From Myxococcus stipitatus DSM 14675 (GTDB taxonomy: Bacteria; Myxococcota; Myxococcia; Myxococcales; Myxococcaceae), in the NCBI RefSeq assembly GCF_000331735.1, contig NC_020126.1:1860001-1924000 (forward strand): DNA of 64,000 bases, in the 5' to 3' direction. Both the position numbers and the translations under genes were made by a program. Of the stretch, positions 37,253 through 47,145 are shown piece after piece. The notes under the pieces are model-generated. The model saw nothing but the letters and a program-made list of their open reading frames with translations, had not been told where the DNA came from and searched no databases. Each line of letters begins with the position of its first letter. Position 1 is the first letter of the stretch.

Positions 37253-37600
37253 CTAGAAAGCTCCGAAGAGGCATCCCCCGCATGCGTACTTCGAGCAGCT
37301 GCGCCATTGTCCATTGGCTTGGTAGGAACCGTTGTCGCAGATGAGTACGACGCCAAGGCACATGGTCTTGGTTTGGAGGGCGGGACACGTTGGCATGTCG
37401 TTTCGACAGAGGGTCTTGTGGCCCGACCAGCAGTACCCGCCATCGCCTACCTTGCTCTGCGTGATTTCGGTCTCTCCCGGCAGGCATCCGCCGTCGCAGA
37501 ATGGCGCGGTTCCTCGCCAGGTGTCTGCATGCGATGCACTCGCAGAGAGCAATCCGACTATGAATAGGGTCAAGCTCAGTCCATGATTGTTTCGGCGCAC
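37253..37600 (-). CDS. Small secreted Cys-rich protein
   Basis: A 115-residue protein, GTG start with CGGAG 7 nt upstream, signal peptide (LTLFIVGLLSASASHA). The mature part has ten Cys (PFCDGGCLPGE, GYCWSGHKTLC, MPTCPAL, TMCLGVVLIC, WRSCSKYACGGC). The FCDGGCxxGxTE ... CWSGHKxLC pattern recurs in myxobacterial secreted proteins as I recall; function unknown. Same strand as the fulvocin-related gene. Confidence 0.7.
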   Translation of the reverse strand: MRRNNHGLSLTLFIVGLLSASASHADTWRGTAPFCDGGCLPGETEITQSKVGDGGYCWSGHKTLCRNDMPTCPALQTKTMCLGVVLICDNGSYQANGQWRSCSKYACGGCLFGAF

Positions 37601-37915
37601 TATGGTTCTCCGTTTCACATAGGGGTAGACGGCGGGATCAAAGAGTCGGGTTGAGAGTGGGCTGTGTTTTTTTGTGGGGCAGTTGGGAGATTGGTGCTTG
37701 TGCCTCTCTTCTTGAAGGACAGGCGCGTCTCGAAGCCACCAACACGCGCCATGCGCTCGATGCCACTCGCGTCGTTGCTGAATCCAGCGAGCGACGGTTC
37801 GCCATATGGCGAACCTCGTCGACAAAATTCAGGCCGAGTTGAAGCGAAGTCCCGTTGTCACGCATCGCCTCACTGTCATGAACTCAGGGGGTAACAGAGG
37901 CGACCCTATTCCACC
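37601..37915. other. Intergenic, nothing recognised
   Basis: 315 bp; presumably carries the promoter of the Cys-rich gene. Short ORFs on both strands have no coding support. Confidence 0.3.
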
Positions 37916-38722
37916 TCAGTCGGTGACAGCCTTGTAGATACCGTAGCCCACACAAATGACGCTTGCGATCCGCACCGCCGCGATGATGGCGAGTGCAACC
38001 GGAACAAGGTTCATGTTTGCATTCGCAGAGGCGTCGAGCGCCTGGCGAAGCTCGCGAGCAATCTCCGCCGCGGCATCCTCCAGATTCGCCTTCGTGGGCT
38101 CCGCCTTCGAAGGCGGCACCGGAATGCCAGCCCCCAGTGCGTATCCCAGCAGCAGCGTCGCCATGGAGAGGGCCTCCGTTTGGGCGTCCTCCCAGTCCTT
38201 GGAGCCGGGCTCGCGGAGCCTGGGGGAAAGGCGCTCGAAGCGCTGAGCCAGATCGCCAAGGAATCCGAGCGGTGCCTGAAGTTGCCCACCATCAGTTGGC
38301 ACAACCCCCTTCGGCCCGACCACCAAACCCATTCCGGGCATCCAGGTTAGCGGGGGCAGACCGACGGGCCAGCAGCCAATGGGCGGAGGATAGGGGATGG
38401 GAGGGAAGTCGATGAACGGCGGAAACCGAGGGGGAAATGGAAGAAACGAGTACATGCAGACATCTCCGTTGGACGACGAGGAGCACTTTGTTTCGTCGCA
38501 CCACAGAGCAACCGACGTGCCACTGGGATTGGCGTGCCGTCCTTCAGTGAGGACATCCCCAGGAGTCCCTCCCTTGTGAGCAGGAACTGCACAGGAGAGC
38601 AAAGGTTGCTCTGCCAGAAGCCCTCCGCGAAGCAGGAAGGCCGTGCGTGGCGACCATGATTGCTTCAGAAGGAGGCCGAAAACGCCAGAGGCACCCTCGA
38701 CTGCACCACGGAACCGGTCCAC
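37916..38722 (-). CDS. Hypothetical Pro-rich protein with C-terminal membrane segment
   Basis: Up to 268 residues (GTG at 38722; a later start is possible). A central Pro/Phe-rich segment (FPPFIDFPPIPYPPP) is followed by a charged helical region (AAEIARELRQALDASAN) and a C-terminal hydrophobic segment (LVPVALAIIAAVRIASVICVG). No family recognised. It may be a secreted or membrane-inserting protein in the bacteriocin neighbourhood. Confidence 0.5.
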   Translation of the reverse strand: MDRFRGAVEGASGVFGLLLKQSWSPRTAFLLRGGLLAEQPLLSCAVPAHKGGTPGDVLTEGRHANPSGTSVALWCDETKCSSSSNGDVCMYSFLPFPPRFPPFIDFPPIPYPPPIGCWPVGLPPLTWMPGMGLVVGPKGVVPTDGGQLQAPLGFLGDLAQRFERLSPRLREPGSKDWEDAQTEALSMATLLLGYALGAGIPVPPSKAEPTKANLEDAAAEIARELRQALDASANANMNLVPVALAIIAAVRIASVICVGYGIYKAVTD

Positions 38723-38761
38723 GGAGTGGTTCAGGGCAAGGCTGGGCGGAACGTCCCTCGC

Positions 38762-41700
38762 TCAGGGAGCGGCTTGTCGCGGCATCAACTGCCGCAACCG
38801 CTCGCGTGCCGTCATCACCTCGGGCAGGGTGAGATCCGCTTGACCCCAGTACCCGAGGAAGGCCTCGTACTCGCGCCGCGAAGACTCCTGTTGGCCCATC
38901 GCTCGCAATAGCTCCGCACGATGAAAGCGAACCAGGACTGAGTGCACCGGAGAAGGGCTCGAATGCGGGTCCAAGGAGAACAGCCGGATGGGCTGTACCC
39001 TCGAGAACGTGGTCATCGCGAGCTCGGGAACGCCAGCCCGAGCCGCGCATTGCCCGAATCGCAGGAGGGAGACGGTGAAGTCTTCGTTGGGTGCCGAGCC
39101 CTCGCGGATGACTGCCTGACATGGCACACGCGAGTCCTCCGCCAGGGCCCGGAGAATGTGTTTGCGAGCGGTCTCTCGGACAGGCCCAGGCGTAAGCTGC
39201 GCGAGCAGCGAGTCGAGGTCACAGCAACTCTCGGTGCTTGGCTGGGCCAGTATCGCTTCCGCTCGCAGCACCGCCGCGCTCCCCTGGTCATCGACCTGTG
39301 CGTACATATCCGCGAGTTCGTTGGAGAGCCGCGAGAACTCCACCTTGGAGCGAAGCCCCGCCACGTGCCTTCGGATCTCGAAGGCCTGAGGAACCTCCCC
39401 CGGAGGCAGGCCCTCTTTCAGTGCCATCACGAGGGCCTCCTCCGCGCTGGAGAACTGCCCTTCGAGAATGGCGAGCACTCCTCGACGCAGATGTCCTTGC
39501 GCGCGCTCGGTGGGGGATTCGCTCTCCATCATACGCAGTGCCACCCAACGAGCGTCCCTGAGCTGACCAGCGCTGATGAGAACGTCACACAGTAGGGACC
39601 GGCGATGAGGTGTCTCGCCAAAGAAGAGGAGCAGGTCCCGCGCCAGGTGCACCGCCAGCTCGAGGTGACCCACCTCCGCCCTCCAGCTCACTTGCGCCGC
39701 AGTGGCTTGTTCGCTCGACGGAGCTCTCTCGAGCCAACGCTCGAGGACCTCCTGGACCTCCGCGTGACGACCCGTCTTCCGCAGTAAGGCCGCCACATCG
39801 GCGCCGAACTGAAGCTCGGGATTGGCCTCGTGGAGCCTGTGCATGACGGCCAGCGCCTCATCGAGGCGCTGAAGCCAGAGCAGCGAATCCGCGAGCAGCC
39901 ACGACGCAAAGACATCGTCAGGGGCGCGTCGGACGAGCGACTCCAGTGTGGAGACGGCAAGTTCCCGCTCCCCAGCTTGAATCTGCATCAGCGCCCGCAG
40001 GATGTCCTGCCCTTCAGCGTCCCGCTGGCTGTCCACCACCCGCATGGCATGCGCGAGGGCCTGTTTGGCCTCCGGGGTCGTCATGCCCTCATGTGCGATG
40101 AGGAGGGCATGAGCATGAGCCCAGCCTGGGTCCGAACGAAGCAACTCCCCCAGGTCCCTGGCGAGCAGCTGCCGGTCGGAAACTACCGTCCGGAACTCGC
40201 GCTGCACAATGCTCAGATATGACTGAGCTGCATGGGCATTCGCAGCCCCAGCCTCAGGCGCGGCGGCGGACTTGCGTGGCGGCGACGCTCCGTTATCGGG
40301 GGCTCTCTCCAGGTGGGGCTGGATGTCACGCCGGACTAGGTCCCAGACTTCGACAACCGACCGTCCTTCTCTTGTGAACGAACCGGTGGGTAGGCCCCAT
40401 CGTGGACGAAGCCCTGCCTGCAGTCGCACCCCGGTGGAGGTCCTCGTGAGCTCCACTTGGAGCAGGACATTTGCCTGTCCGGGATCCGTGACCACCTGTG
40501 TTCGTGCTGCCCCGAGGTCACGGATGGTGTCGCTCGCGAGCTGTGCTGTCGCCTTCTCCAGCCATGAGTCGTTGCGCGGAGTCTCTTCGGGTCCGCGTTC
40601 ATCGACGAGGACCACGACGGAACGCGTCCCCCTGGGCAGATGACGCAGCTCGTGGAGGAGCCCCACCAGGACGAACACGCTCGCAGCGCCCCAAATGGCC
40701 CACGCCTTTCTCCAGGCGGGCCGCGCCTCTGCCTGTCCTTTCAGCGCCACCGCCAGCGCACTTGCTGACGGGAAACGTGACTTGGGCTCGGCATCCAGGC
40801 ACCGGTGAAAGACCCATTCAAGGTCCGCCTTCACTCGGGCACGAGGCCGCTCGACGGATATCGGCGTGGCACCTGGCCGATGTCCCCTCGAGGCTTCGAA
40901 TAGGACGACGCCAAGGGCATAGATGTCAGACGAGAAGGTCGCGGGTTCCCCTCGGAGCTGTTCCGGGGCCATGTAGGCGGGAGTCCCCGGCGCCTGCTCC
41001 TGGGTGATTGATGCCGAGTGCCCCTCTCCCCGAGCCACTCCGAAGTCCATCAGCACGGCGCGAAGGCCTTGTGCCCCTCGAACGAGCACCACGTTGCTGC
41101 TCTTCACGTCCCTGTGGACGATGCCCGCCCGGTGACACGCGGAGAGCCCCTCCGCCACCTCTGCACCGATGGAAGCAACGTCGACGAGAGGAAGGTGTCC
41201 CTCGCGAGCTAGTCGCGCCGCCAGGGTCTCGCCGTCGAGCAGCTCCATCGTGATGAAGAGGAGTGGTGAGTCACTAGAGCCCACCACATGCTGCCCTAGG
41301 TCGAATACGCGGCAGACGTTCGGATGGGCCACGCTCCTGGCCAACTCGACCTCTCGAACGAACCGAGTCATCCACTCCGGATCGGACGCACGGCCGCGCT
41401 GCAGCACCTTCATGGCAACGTGCGTCCCGGACAGGACGAGGTCTCGTGCTTCGTAGACTTCGCCAACGCCACCTGCCCCCAAGAATCGAACGATGCGGTA
41501 CCGGTCGGCAACCAGCTCCCCCGTCGCGAAAACCCGTTGCGACGCGCCGTCCTCGCGGCGCGCGTCGTTCGTGGGCATGCGCCCTGCCTGACTCTTGGTG
41601 GAGGCCAGAGGGTCCTGAGCCATGTGTCCGTGTCCCTCAGGTGGTCGTCTTTCGGCGCCCTTCAGCTTCGAAACAAGCGTACGCCGAGGCATGCCAAGGA

Positions 41701-43402
41701 GCTCGGCGGCTCGAGTCTGGACTCCCCCAGTCGCAGCGAGTGCCTCGTCGATTCGACGGAACTCCAGCTCCTCAAGCTCCTCCTCAAGGATGCGAAAGCG
41801 CGGAGAGGCCCGTTCCGAGGGCCTCGAATGCTCCTGTCGCGGAGCAACCCAGCCCGGCAGGTGGGACGGCTCCAGCACGGAAGCATCCACGGCCAGCGCG
41901 GCGGCCACCTCCATGGCGCTCTTCAGCTCTCGGACGTTGCCGGGCCAGTCGAACGTTTCGAGTAGCCGCATCGCCGCGGGGGAGATGGGGATGTGCGAGC
42001 GGCCCTGCCGAGCCAGGGTCGAAGCGAGGAATGCCTGAGCCAGCACCGGGACATCTCTCGGACGGTCGCGAAGTGGCGGGAGGACGACCGTGGCGGCGCG
42101 GAGCCGATAGAAGAGGTCCTCGCGGAATCGCCCCTGCTTGACCTCCTGAGGTAGATCGCGATGGGTGGCTGCGACGAGCCTCACGTCGACGCGGCGCTCT
42201 TGGGTTCCACCGACACGCCGGATGCGGCGCTCTTCGAGAGCGCGCAGAAGCTTGGGCTGGGCTTGTGGAGAGAGCTCTCCAATCTCGTCGAGGAACAACG
42301 TGCCCCCAGCGGCCTGCTCGAAGAGCCCCTTCCGCTCGGACACTCCGGTGACAGCCCCCTTATCCACGCCAAACAGCTCGGACTCGACGAGGCTCTCCGG
42401 GATGGCTGCGCAGTTCACTGGAATGAAGGGTCCATTTCGTCTCTCCGACCAGTGGTGGACCGCGAAGGCCGCATTCTCCTTACCAGAGCCAGACTCGCCA
42501 AAGACGAGGACAGGGAGGTTCGTTGGAGCAACTCGCCTCAAGAGGTCATAGACCGCGCGGATGGAGGCGTCGCAGTAGAGCACCGTGCGGTCACCCAATC
42601 GTTCCTCGAAGGGGGCTGTACTCACGACCTCCCCGGGCGAGGACTTGTGAACAGCCCCCCGGGATTGATTGAGCAGCATCTCGGCATCACTGCCATCCTC
42701 GGGGCACGATGCGACCCCCGCGCGTGCGGATGGATCGTGCTCGCGAACCAGGTCGGCGAGCCCCTTCATTGTCATAAGCGCACTCGCCCGAGAGAGCTCC
42801 GGCAGCAGAACCCTGAGTTCGCGCTCTCCATCCCAGCCCAGGAGGTCCATGGGGCGCAGCCCTTGGATGATAGAGCGGAGATCCCTTGGCAGGCGCTCAG
42901 GAGTGGACAGCTCAATCATTCCTACACTGAAAACCCTTCCGTACTCGAGCGAACGAGCCACTTCCGCCGTCAACCTCTGGCGGAAATGCGTGAGCGACAC
43001 CGGTCGGACGTCGCTGGCCGAGCGTGGGGGGGCGTGCAGGACGAGCAACGTTCCTGGTAGGGAAACCGCATCTCCCGGGAACAGTCGAGTCGTTCCTTGC
43101 ACTGGAAGGTCATTCACTCGAGTGCCATTGTGGCTGCCAAGCTCGACCAGGGACACACCGTCCCCTTCAATGACCAGACTCGCGTGTCGGCGACTCACGC
43201 CCTCGTCACGAAGCTGGATGGCACAGTCAGGAGCCCTCCCGATGTCCAGCTGACCGGAAGCCGGCAACTGCACGACGAAGCAGGAGTGGTCTTCAATGAC
43301 CATCACGTAGGCATTCGCGGGGGGCACGCTCCCCTCAGGCGACATGGTGCGAGTCTGCTCTTTAGAGGCGGCGGTCATCATCACCGAGCATGCCCCGGGC
43401 AT
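38762..43402 (-). CDS. FHA-(GGDEF-like)-sigma54 activator-Ser/Thr kinase-TPR fusion
   Basis: 1,546 residues in one frame. FHA (about 30-125: GRAPD, SRRH, SHNGT). A degenerate GGDEF-like domain (135-255: LGWDGERELRVLLPEL, ARAGVASCPEDG). Sigma-54 AAA+ (275-520): Walker A GESGSGKE (302-309), GAVTGV where GAFTGA is usual, Walker B GGTLFLDEIGEL. Fis-type HTH (about 550-585). Kinase (about 630-880): GAGGVGEVYEA, VAMKVL, HRDVKSSN, DFGVARGEG, APE. A membrane segment (AIWGAASVFVLVGLL) and about 600 residues of TPR-like helices follow. A Met at 41623 with GAGGGA upstream could be a former kinase start. Start codon uncertain. Confidence 0.85.
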   Translation of the reverse strand: MPGACSVMMTAASKEQTRTMSPEGSVPPANAYVMVIEDHSCFVVQLPASGQLDIGRAPDCAIQLRDEGVSRRHASLVIEGDGVSLVELGSHNGTRVNDLPVQGTTRLFPGDAVSLPGTLLVLHAPPRSASDVRPVSLTHFRQRLTAEVARSLEYGRVFSVGMIELSTPERLPRDLRSIIQGLRPMDLLGWDGERELRVLLPELSRASALMTMKGLADLVREHDPSARAGVASCPEDGSDAEMLLNQSRGAVHKSSPGEVVSTAPFEERLGDRTVLYCDASIRAVYDLLRRVAPTNLPVLVFGESGSGKENAAFAVHHWSERRNGPFIPVNCAAIPESLVESELFGVDKGAVTGVSERKGLFEQAAGGTLFLDEIGELSPQAQPKLLRALEERRIRRVGGTQERRVDVRLVAATHRDLPQEVKQGRFREDLFYRLRAATVVLPPLRDRPRDVPVLAQAFLASTLARQGRSHIPISPAAMRLLETFDWPGNVRELKSAMEVAAALAVDASVLEPSHLPGWVAPRQEHSRPSERASPRFRILEEELEELEFRRIDEALAATGGVQTRAAELLGMPRRTLVSKLKGAERRPPEGHGHMAQDPLASTKSQAGRMPTNDARREDGASQRVFATGELVADRYRIVRFLGAGGVGEVYEARDLVLSGTHVAMKVLQRGRASDPEWMTRFVREVELARSVAHPNVCRVFDLGQHVVGSSDSPLLFITMELLDGETLAARLAREGHLPLVDVASIGAEVAEGLSACHRAGIVHRDVKSSNVVLVRGAQGLRAVLMDFGVARGEGHSASITQEQAPGTPAYMAPEQLRGEPATFSSDIYALGVVLFEASRGHRPGATPISVERPRARVKADLEWVFHRCLDAEPKSRFPSASALAVALKGQAEARPAWRKAWAIWGAASVFVLVGLLHELRHLPRGTRSVVVLVDERGPEETPRNDSWLEKATAQLASDTIRDLGAARTQVVTDPGQANVLLQVELTRTSTGVRLQAGLRPRWGLPTGSFTREGRSVVEVWDLVRRDIQPHLERAPDNGASPPRKSAAAPEAGAANAHAAQSYLSIVQREFRTVVSDRQLLARDLGELLRSDPGWAHAHALLIAHEGMTTPEAKQALAHAMRVVDSQRDAEGQDILRALMQIQAGERELAVSTLESLVRRAPDDVFASWLLADSLLWLQRLDEALAVMHRLHEANPELQFGADVAALLRKTGRHAEVQEVLERWLERAPSSEQATAAQVSWRAEVGHLELAVHLARDLLLFFGETPHRRSLLCDVLISAGQLRDARWVALRMMESESPTERAQGHLRRGVLAILEGQFSSAEEALVMALKEGLPPGEVPQAFEIRRHVAGLRSKVEFSRLSNELADMYAQVDDQGSAAVLRAEAILAQPSTESCCDLDSLLAQLTPGPVRETARKHILRALAEDSRVPCQAVIREGSAPNEDFTVSLLRFGQCAARAGVPELAMTTFSRVQPIRLFSLDPHSSPSPVHSVLVRFHRAELLRAMGQQESSRREYEAFLGYWGQADLTLPEVMTARERLRQLMPRQAAP

Positions 43403-44136
43403 GCCCGAAGGGGAAAGACGGCTTCGGTAATCCGTTTTCGCGACGCTTTTCGAGGCCCATCGTCAGCTATCGAACACTCCTCCATTCTCTTCCTTCACGC
43501 ATGAGGTCTCCGATGTGCCTTACCCCTCGACCCGCGGAGGAAAGCGAAATCCGACGGCCGTTCGCTCACGCCATCGCGTTATTGAGGCAGGCAATCACTC
43601 CATGCCAAATCAGGATGTAATCGCACGCAGTCCGACCAGCGAAGCGCTCACTGACAAAATAAGACAAACGACGCAGCGCCGCAAAAGCCCTTGCTGGAGA
43701 CGACCTTCAAGAAGCGTGGGGCATGGCGCCGTGAGAGTCCGGAGAAGCGCGGGATTGGAGGGCCGCGCGGAGGCGCTCGAGGTGCCGAAAACTAGCGGCA
43801 GGGATGCCTTGGGCCACGCTGGGCTGTAGCAGTGGACCAGATGAGCGACCTGGGGGAAGGCCAGGCCGCCGGCTAAATGGAGTCGCTACCTCTCCGCGAC
43901 AGGCCGAAACAGGAGGCGCCCGTGTCACGAAACCGTCCACCCAGAGACCCGGGTGCACGAGCTTCGAGAGCGAGATTGCCGCTATGGCGGGGAGAAATTC
44001 TGGCTCTGTCGAAGGTGCGACAGGGGGTAGGGGGCAGGGGAGCCGCGAAGTGCGTTGCCCCCTAGCGCTGAGTGCCCAGTGGCGTGACGCGAGCCGCTCC
44101 GACGCGCGCGAGTGCGGGGCATGGCGTCCTGTTCTC
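43403..44136. other. Non-coding region with a degenerate repeat
   Basis: 734 bp upstream of the signalling fusion. The only structure noticed is the segment shared with 61060-61200 (listed separately). ORFs on both strands look like GC artefacts. Confidence 0.4.
43705..43856. repeat. Degenerate repeat shared with 61060-61200
   Basis: Shares GCGCGGGATTGGAGGGC, GGCGCTCGAGGTGCCGAAAA and GCCTTGGGCCACGCTGGGC with the later copy, in the same order and spacing. Probably a relic of a common mobile or coding sequence. Confidence 0.7.
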
Positions 44137-45519
44137 CTACCGCCGTCCTGCGGGAGGACTGAGCACGCCCTGGATGAGCTGAACGGCCGCTCGGAGGTCC
44201 ACGGAAACACTCCAGAATGCACTGGTCCGCCACCTTCGCGCGGTGGGCAGGTCCTCTTCGGGCCCGTCGAAAACCGAGCCCTCTGTGAGGCCTGACTGCG
44301 GGTCAATGACCGTGACTCGCCCCACATGGACTCCGCCAGTAATGAGGACTCCGTCGAAGAGGTCCAGGCTGATGCCTGCAAGTGCATTGTCCAATGGGTC
44401 GTTTACTACGAGGCCCACGCTGGGGTTGAAGTGCCGGAAGAGGGAGAGCGCCTCAAGGCTTCGGCCTCGCTCGAACAAATCCGAGAGCAGCGCCGGCTCC
44501 TTTTCCATGTCGCGACGCCCCCAGATGAAGGGCGTCAGAAGCACGGCGTAGAGAAGTCGATGCGAGCCCACCTCGCCGCGGCTAATGAGCGTTCCTCCTG
44601 GGGTGGACACGGTCCCAAACATCGGGTCGTTGAGGCCCGTCCATACCGCGCCGAAGGAGAGCATGCCGCGGTAAAGGGGGTGAACGTTGAACTCGATGAG
44701 TCCTAGCCGGGTGAATTCTCCATTGGTCTCGCGCCGCGCGATTTCAATCTGCCCCACTCCCGGGTCGAAATCCTGCACTGTCGCCGTGAAGACAACACAA
44801 TCCGTGACGGATTGCGGCCGCACCTGTTGCCCGCCCAGGAGGCGGAACGCCGTGACGTCCCGAATCGGGGAGATGCGACGGACGGCGAGACTCGAGAAGT
44901 TTTCTCGAGTGGTTACGACATTGACGCGGACGGTATCGTTCTCATCTACCTGGGACAGATCGCCAGAGAGGACGGTTCCGTTCTCGGTGCTGACGATTTC
45001 CGCGCGGTTCGCCTCGGCCGAATAATCCGCGGCATCTGCCGCTGCCCGTGCCTCGCAAGGAAGGGGGCGATTCCCGCCTCCTCTGTTCTCTCCCCTGTCC
45101 TCCGCCGTATCGGCTACGGTGACATCGAAGCTCACAAGCGTCGAGCCCAGTTTCTCTCCCGGAAGGGTATTGATGACGTCCACTTTCGCGGACGCGCCTG
45201 GGATCCGCAAATCGGCCGTTAGACGTGTGCTGGTCGGCGAGCCATTCACCGCCCATCCGAGTGCCTGGCGCACCGTAGTGCAATCCGACTGGGCGATGGC
45301 GGAGTCACATTCTGCCGTGATGGTATTTCCTGCCCCAGTGCCTAGGGTTACGGAGTTTGCTCCTCCCAATGTTTGGAGCTCCACCTTGAAGGTCGCGGCA
45401 CCCACCGTGACCTCATTGGGTATGCTCTCCGGCGACGACACTCGCGAAATCATGACAGCCTTGGCCGCTGGTGGAGTTGCGGCCGCAAGAACGAGCAATG
45501 CAGTCATTGGAAGCAACAC
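44137..45519 (-). CDS. Secreted protein of unknown function, pairs with protease
   Basis: 460 residues, GTG start with AGAGGTGAAGC upstream, signal peptide (MTALLVLAAATPPAAKA). The mature part is b-rich with few Cys and aromatic-rich stretches late (HPLYRGMLSFGAVWTGLNDP, LLYAVLLTPFIWGRRDME), suggesting a b-barrel or large b-sandwich. No family recognised. It starts 3 bp after the protease stop, so the two form an operon. Confidence 0.7.
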   Translation of the reverse strand: MLLPMTALLVLAAATPPAAKAVMISRVSSPESIPNEVTVGAATFKVELQTLGGANSVTLGTGAGNTITAECDSAIAQSDCTTVRQALGWAVNGSPTSTRLTADLRIPGASAKVDVINTLPGEKLGSTLVSFDVTVADTAEDRGENRGGGNRPLPCEARAAADAADYSAEANRAEIVSTENGTVLSGDLSQVDENDTVRVNVVTTRENFSSLAVRRISPIRDVTAFRLLGGQQVRPQSVTDCVVFTATVQDFDPGVGQIEIARRETNGEFTRLGLIEFNVHPLYRGMLSFGAVWTGLNDPMFGTVSTPGGTLISRGEVGSHRLLYAVLLTPFIWGRRDMEKEPALLSDLFERGRSLEALSLFRHFNPSVGLVVNDPLDNALAGISLDLFDGVLITGGVHVGRVTVIDPQSGLTEGSVFDGPEEDLPTARRWRTSAFWSVSVDLRAAVQLIQGVLSPPAGRR

Positions 45520-45522
45520 GCT

Positions 45523-46509
45523 TCACCTCTTGGCAATAGTGCAACCGAGTTTGTAGAGGACCCTCATGGCAGGTGTGCCAAGTGCGAGGTCAACTCCGTC
45601 CACAGTCACCCGTCCGACGAGGAAGCCGACAACGAGGCCCTTCCAGTCGAGGATGCCGGCACCGGAATCACCCGGCTGCGTCTCCATGCTCACGGTAAAG
45701 CAACCGGTCAATCCCTCTTTTGGAAAGTCTAGGATCAGGTTCTGAATATACCCAGTGGCGAGCGTCGTCATCGCTCCGCGCATTTGGACGAAAGTGCCCA
45801 GGTCTGACGGATAGAGTAGGTATCGCGCTCCTCGGGCTTCAGCCGAAGGCAGTACAGCTTGAGGTGCGTCGACTGATACCTTCGCCGCATCAATGTCCGT
45901 CATTGTCCCCCGGAGCAGTTGCCCAATGCGAGCCGATGCCCTGTCCACCATTGGGCTAGGGGAGTAGAAGATAGGGGCCTCGGAGTCACCCTCCGAGAAT
46001 TCGGTCAAGCCGGTGACGTGCATCGCCGTGATTGCCACCAACTTCTGCCTGTCACGCGCGAACGCCCCGAGTGTTGCTAGGCCGTCTGCTGGCCCCACAC
46101 TGCTACCCGGGCGCAACTGCCTTCGGACGGCACCTACTTCCCGTACATCCACAGCCAGCTTCCGGCCTCCGTACTCAACGTACTTGCGCACTGGCTCGAT
46201 GCTTTGGCGAGCGAGCTCCCGAGAAGAGAGCTTCCGAGGAACGAGAACTAGGGCGGCGGGGCGGCCTGTGTCCTTGTTCCTTGTGACCTTCGTCCCGAGT
46301 CCGAGAGCCAATATGTTCGTGGGCGAGAGTTCCGGCCGGCGCTTGTGGAGAATGCGGTGCATCCACGCAGAGCCCTGCTCAAAAACGACTGCGTTGTCGG
46401 AGGGACGGCTCAACCGGGCCAAATCGTCAAGGTCCTCGGCTACGCGCTGCCGCGCGCGTGCAAGCGAGCGGACGATCTGCTCCAGCGTTCGCTTCCTCCG
46501 GCCGGCCAT
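45523..46509 (-). CDS. Trypsin-like serine protease (no signal peptide seen)
   Basis: 328 residues. Chymotrypsin-fold triad candidates: His in AITAMHVTG, Asp in DIDAAKVSVD, Ser in QPGDSGAGIL. About 130 residues of charged N-terminal sequence precede the catalytic domain. No signal peptide, so cytoplasmic or exported by another route. Start: ATG at 46509 with GGGGGAC upstream. Likely acts with the secreted protein encoded downstream. Confidence 0.75.
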   Translation of the reverse strand: MAGRRKRTLEQIVRSLARARQRVAEDLDDLARLSRPSDNAVVFEQGSAWMHRILHKRRPELSPTNILALGLGTKVTRNKDTGRPAALVLVPRKLSSRELARQSIEPVRKYVEYGGRKLAVDVREVGAVRRQLRPGSSVGPADGLATLGAFARDRQKLVAITAMHVTGLTEFSEGDSEAPIFYSPSPMVDRASARIGQLLRGTMTDIDAAKVSVDAPQAVLPSAEARGARYLLYPSDLGTFVQMRGAMTTLATGYIQNLILDFPKEGLTGCFTVSMETQPGDSGAGILDWKGLVVGFLVGRVTVDGVDLALGTPAMRVLYKLGCTIAKR

Positions 46510-46639
46510 GGTGTCCCCCGCCAATGACGCCAGTTGAACACTACCAATTCAAAGACAAGCGATGCAACCGCGAACTCGACACGCCCCTCTTGTAGAGGCA
46601 ACTGCCACCGGGTGTACTTGTACCCAGGTGCCTGTGAGC

Positions 46640-46803
46640 AGGTGCGGGGCTGCTTGGTGTAGTTGCCCTGTCAGCTCGGAAACGCTCTGTCCGTGGGCCA
46701 TCGTCTCCTCCGGAGTCCGGCGCTTCTCATCCGCACTGAATCGTCGACGACGTCCTGCGCGAGCTGGCTGGATGATCTTTACTTCATGTGTCTTCGCGGC
46801 CAT
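46640..46803 (-). pseudogene. Transposase OrfA remnant (IS66/IS3-like HTH)
   Basis: Encodes RRRRFSADEKRRTPEETMAHG and QSVSELTGQLHQ, matching the N-terminal HTH region of IS66/IS3 OrfA proteins (RR(x)FSxEEKxxIVEE...GxSVSExAR). The C-terminal part and partner genes are gone. Confidence 0.6.
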
Positions 46804-47145
46804 TCCTAGGCTGGTCCTATGCGTTAGCGAGCTGTCCGTTTGAAATGGGGGCTACGCCACTTGGCGCCGCTGAAATGTACTCGCTAGGTGGGGCAATCCG
46901 CCGCGCTGCGGCGGATTGAACCCATGAAAGTGTGATTGGGCAGGGAAATGCGTTGCCGTCCTACTCCAGGAGTGGCTGGAGTTCGATTGCCCATGTCCAA
47001 CCTCTCCATGGCTATTTCGTCCGTCGCTATCGCCTGCTGCCGCGAGCACACCGACGCGCCAGTCGCAAGACTATGCGCCATGAGTCCCTCACGCATGTCC
47101 AGGTGCCCGTTGCGCTCAGCAGGCATTCGCTAGGTCGGTGAGGTG
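46804..47145. other. Intergenic, nothing recognised
   Basis: 342 bp between the transposase remnant and the interrupted secreted-protein gene; it probably contains that gene's promoter. Short overlapping ORFs on both strands show no coding support. Confidence 0.3.
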
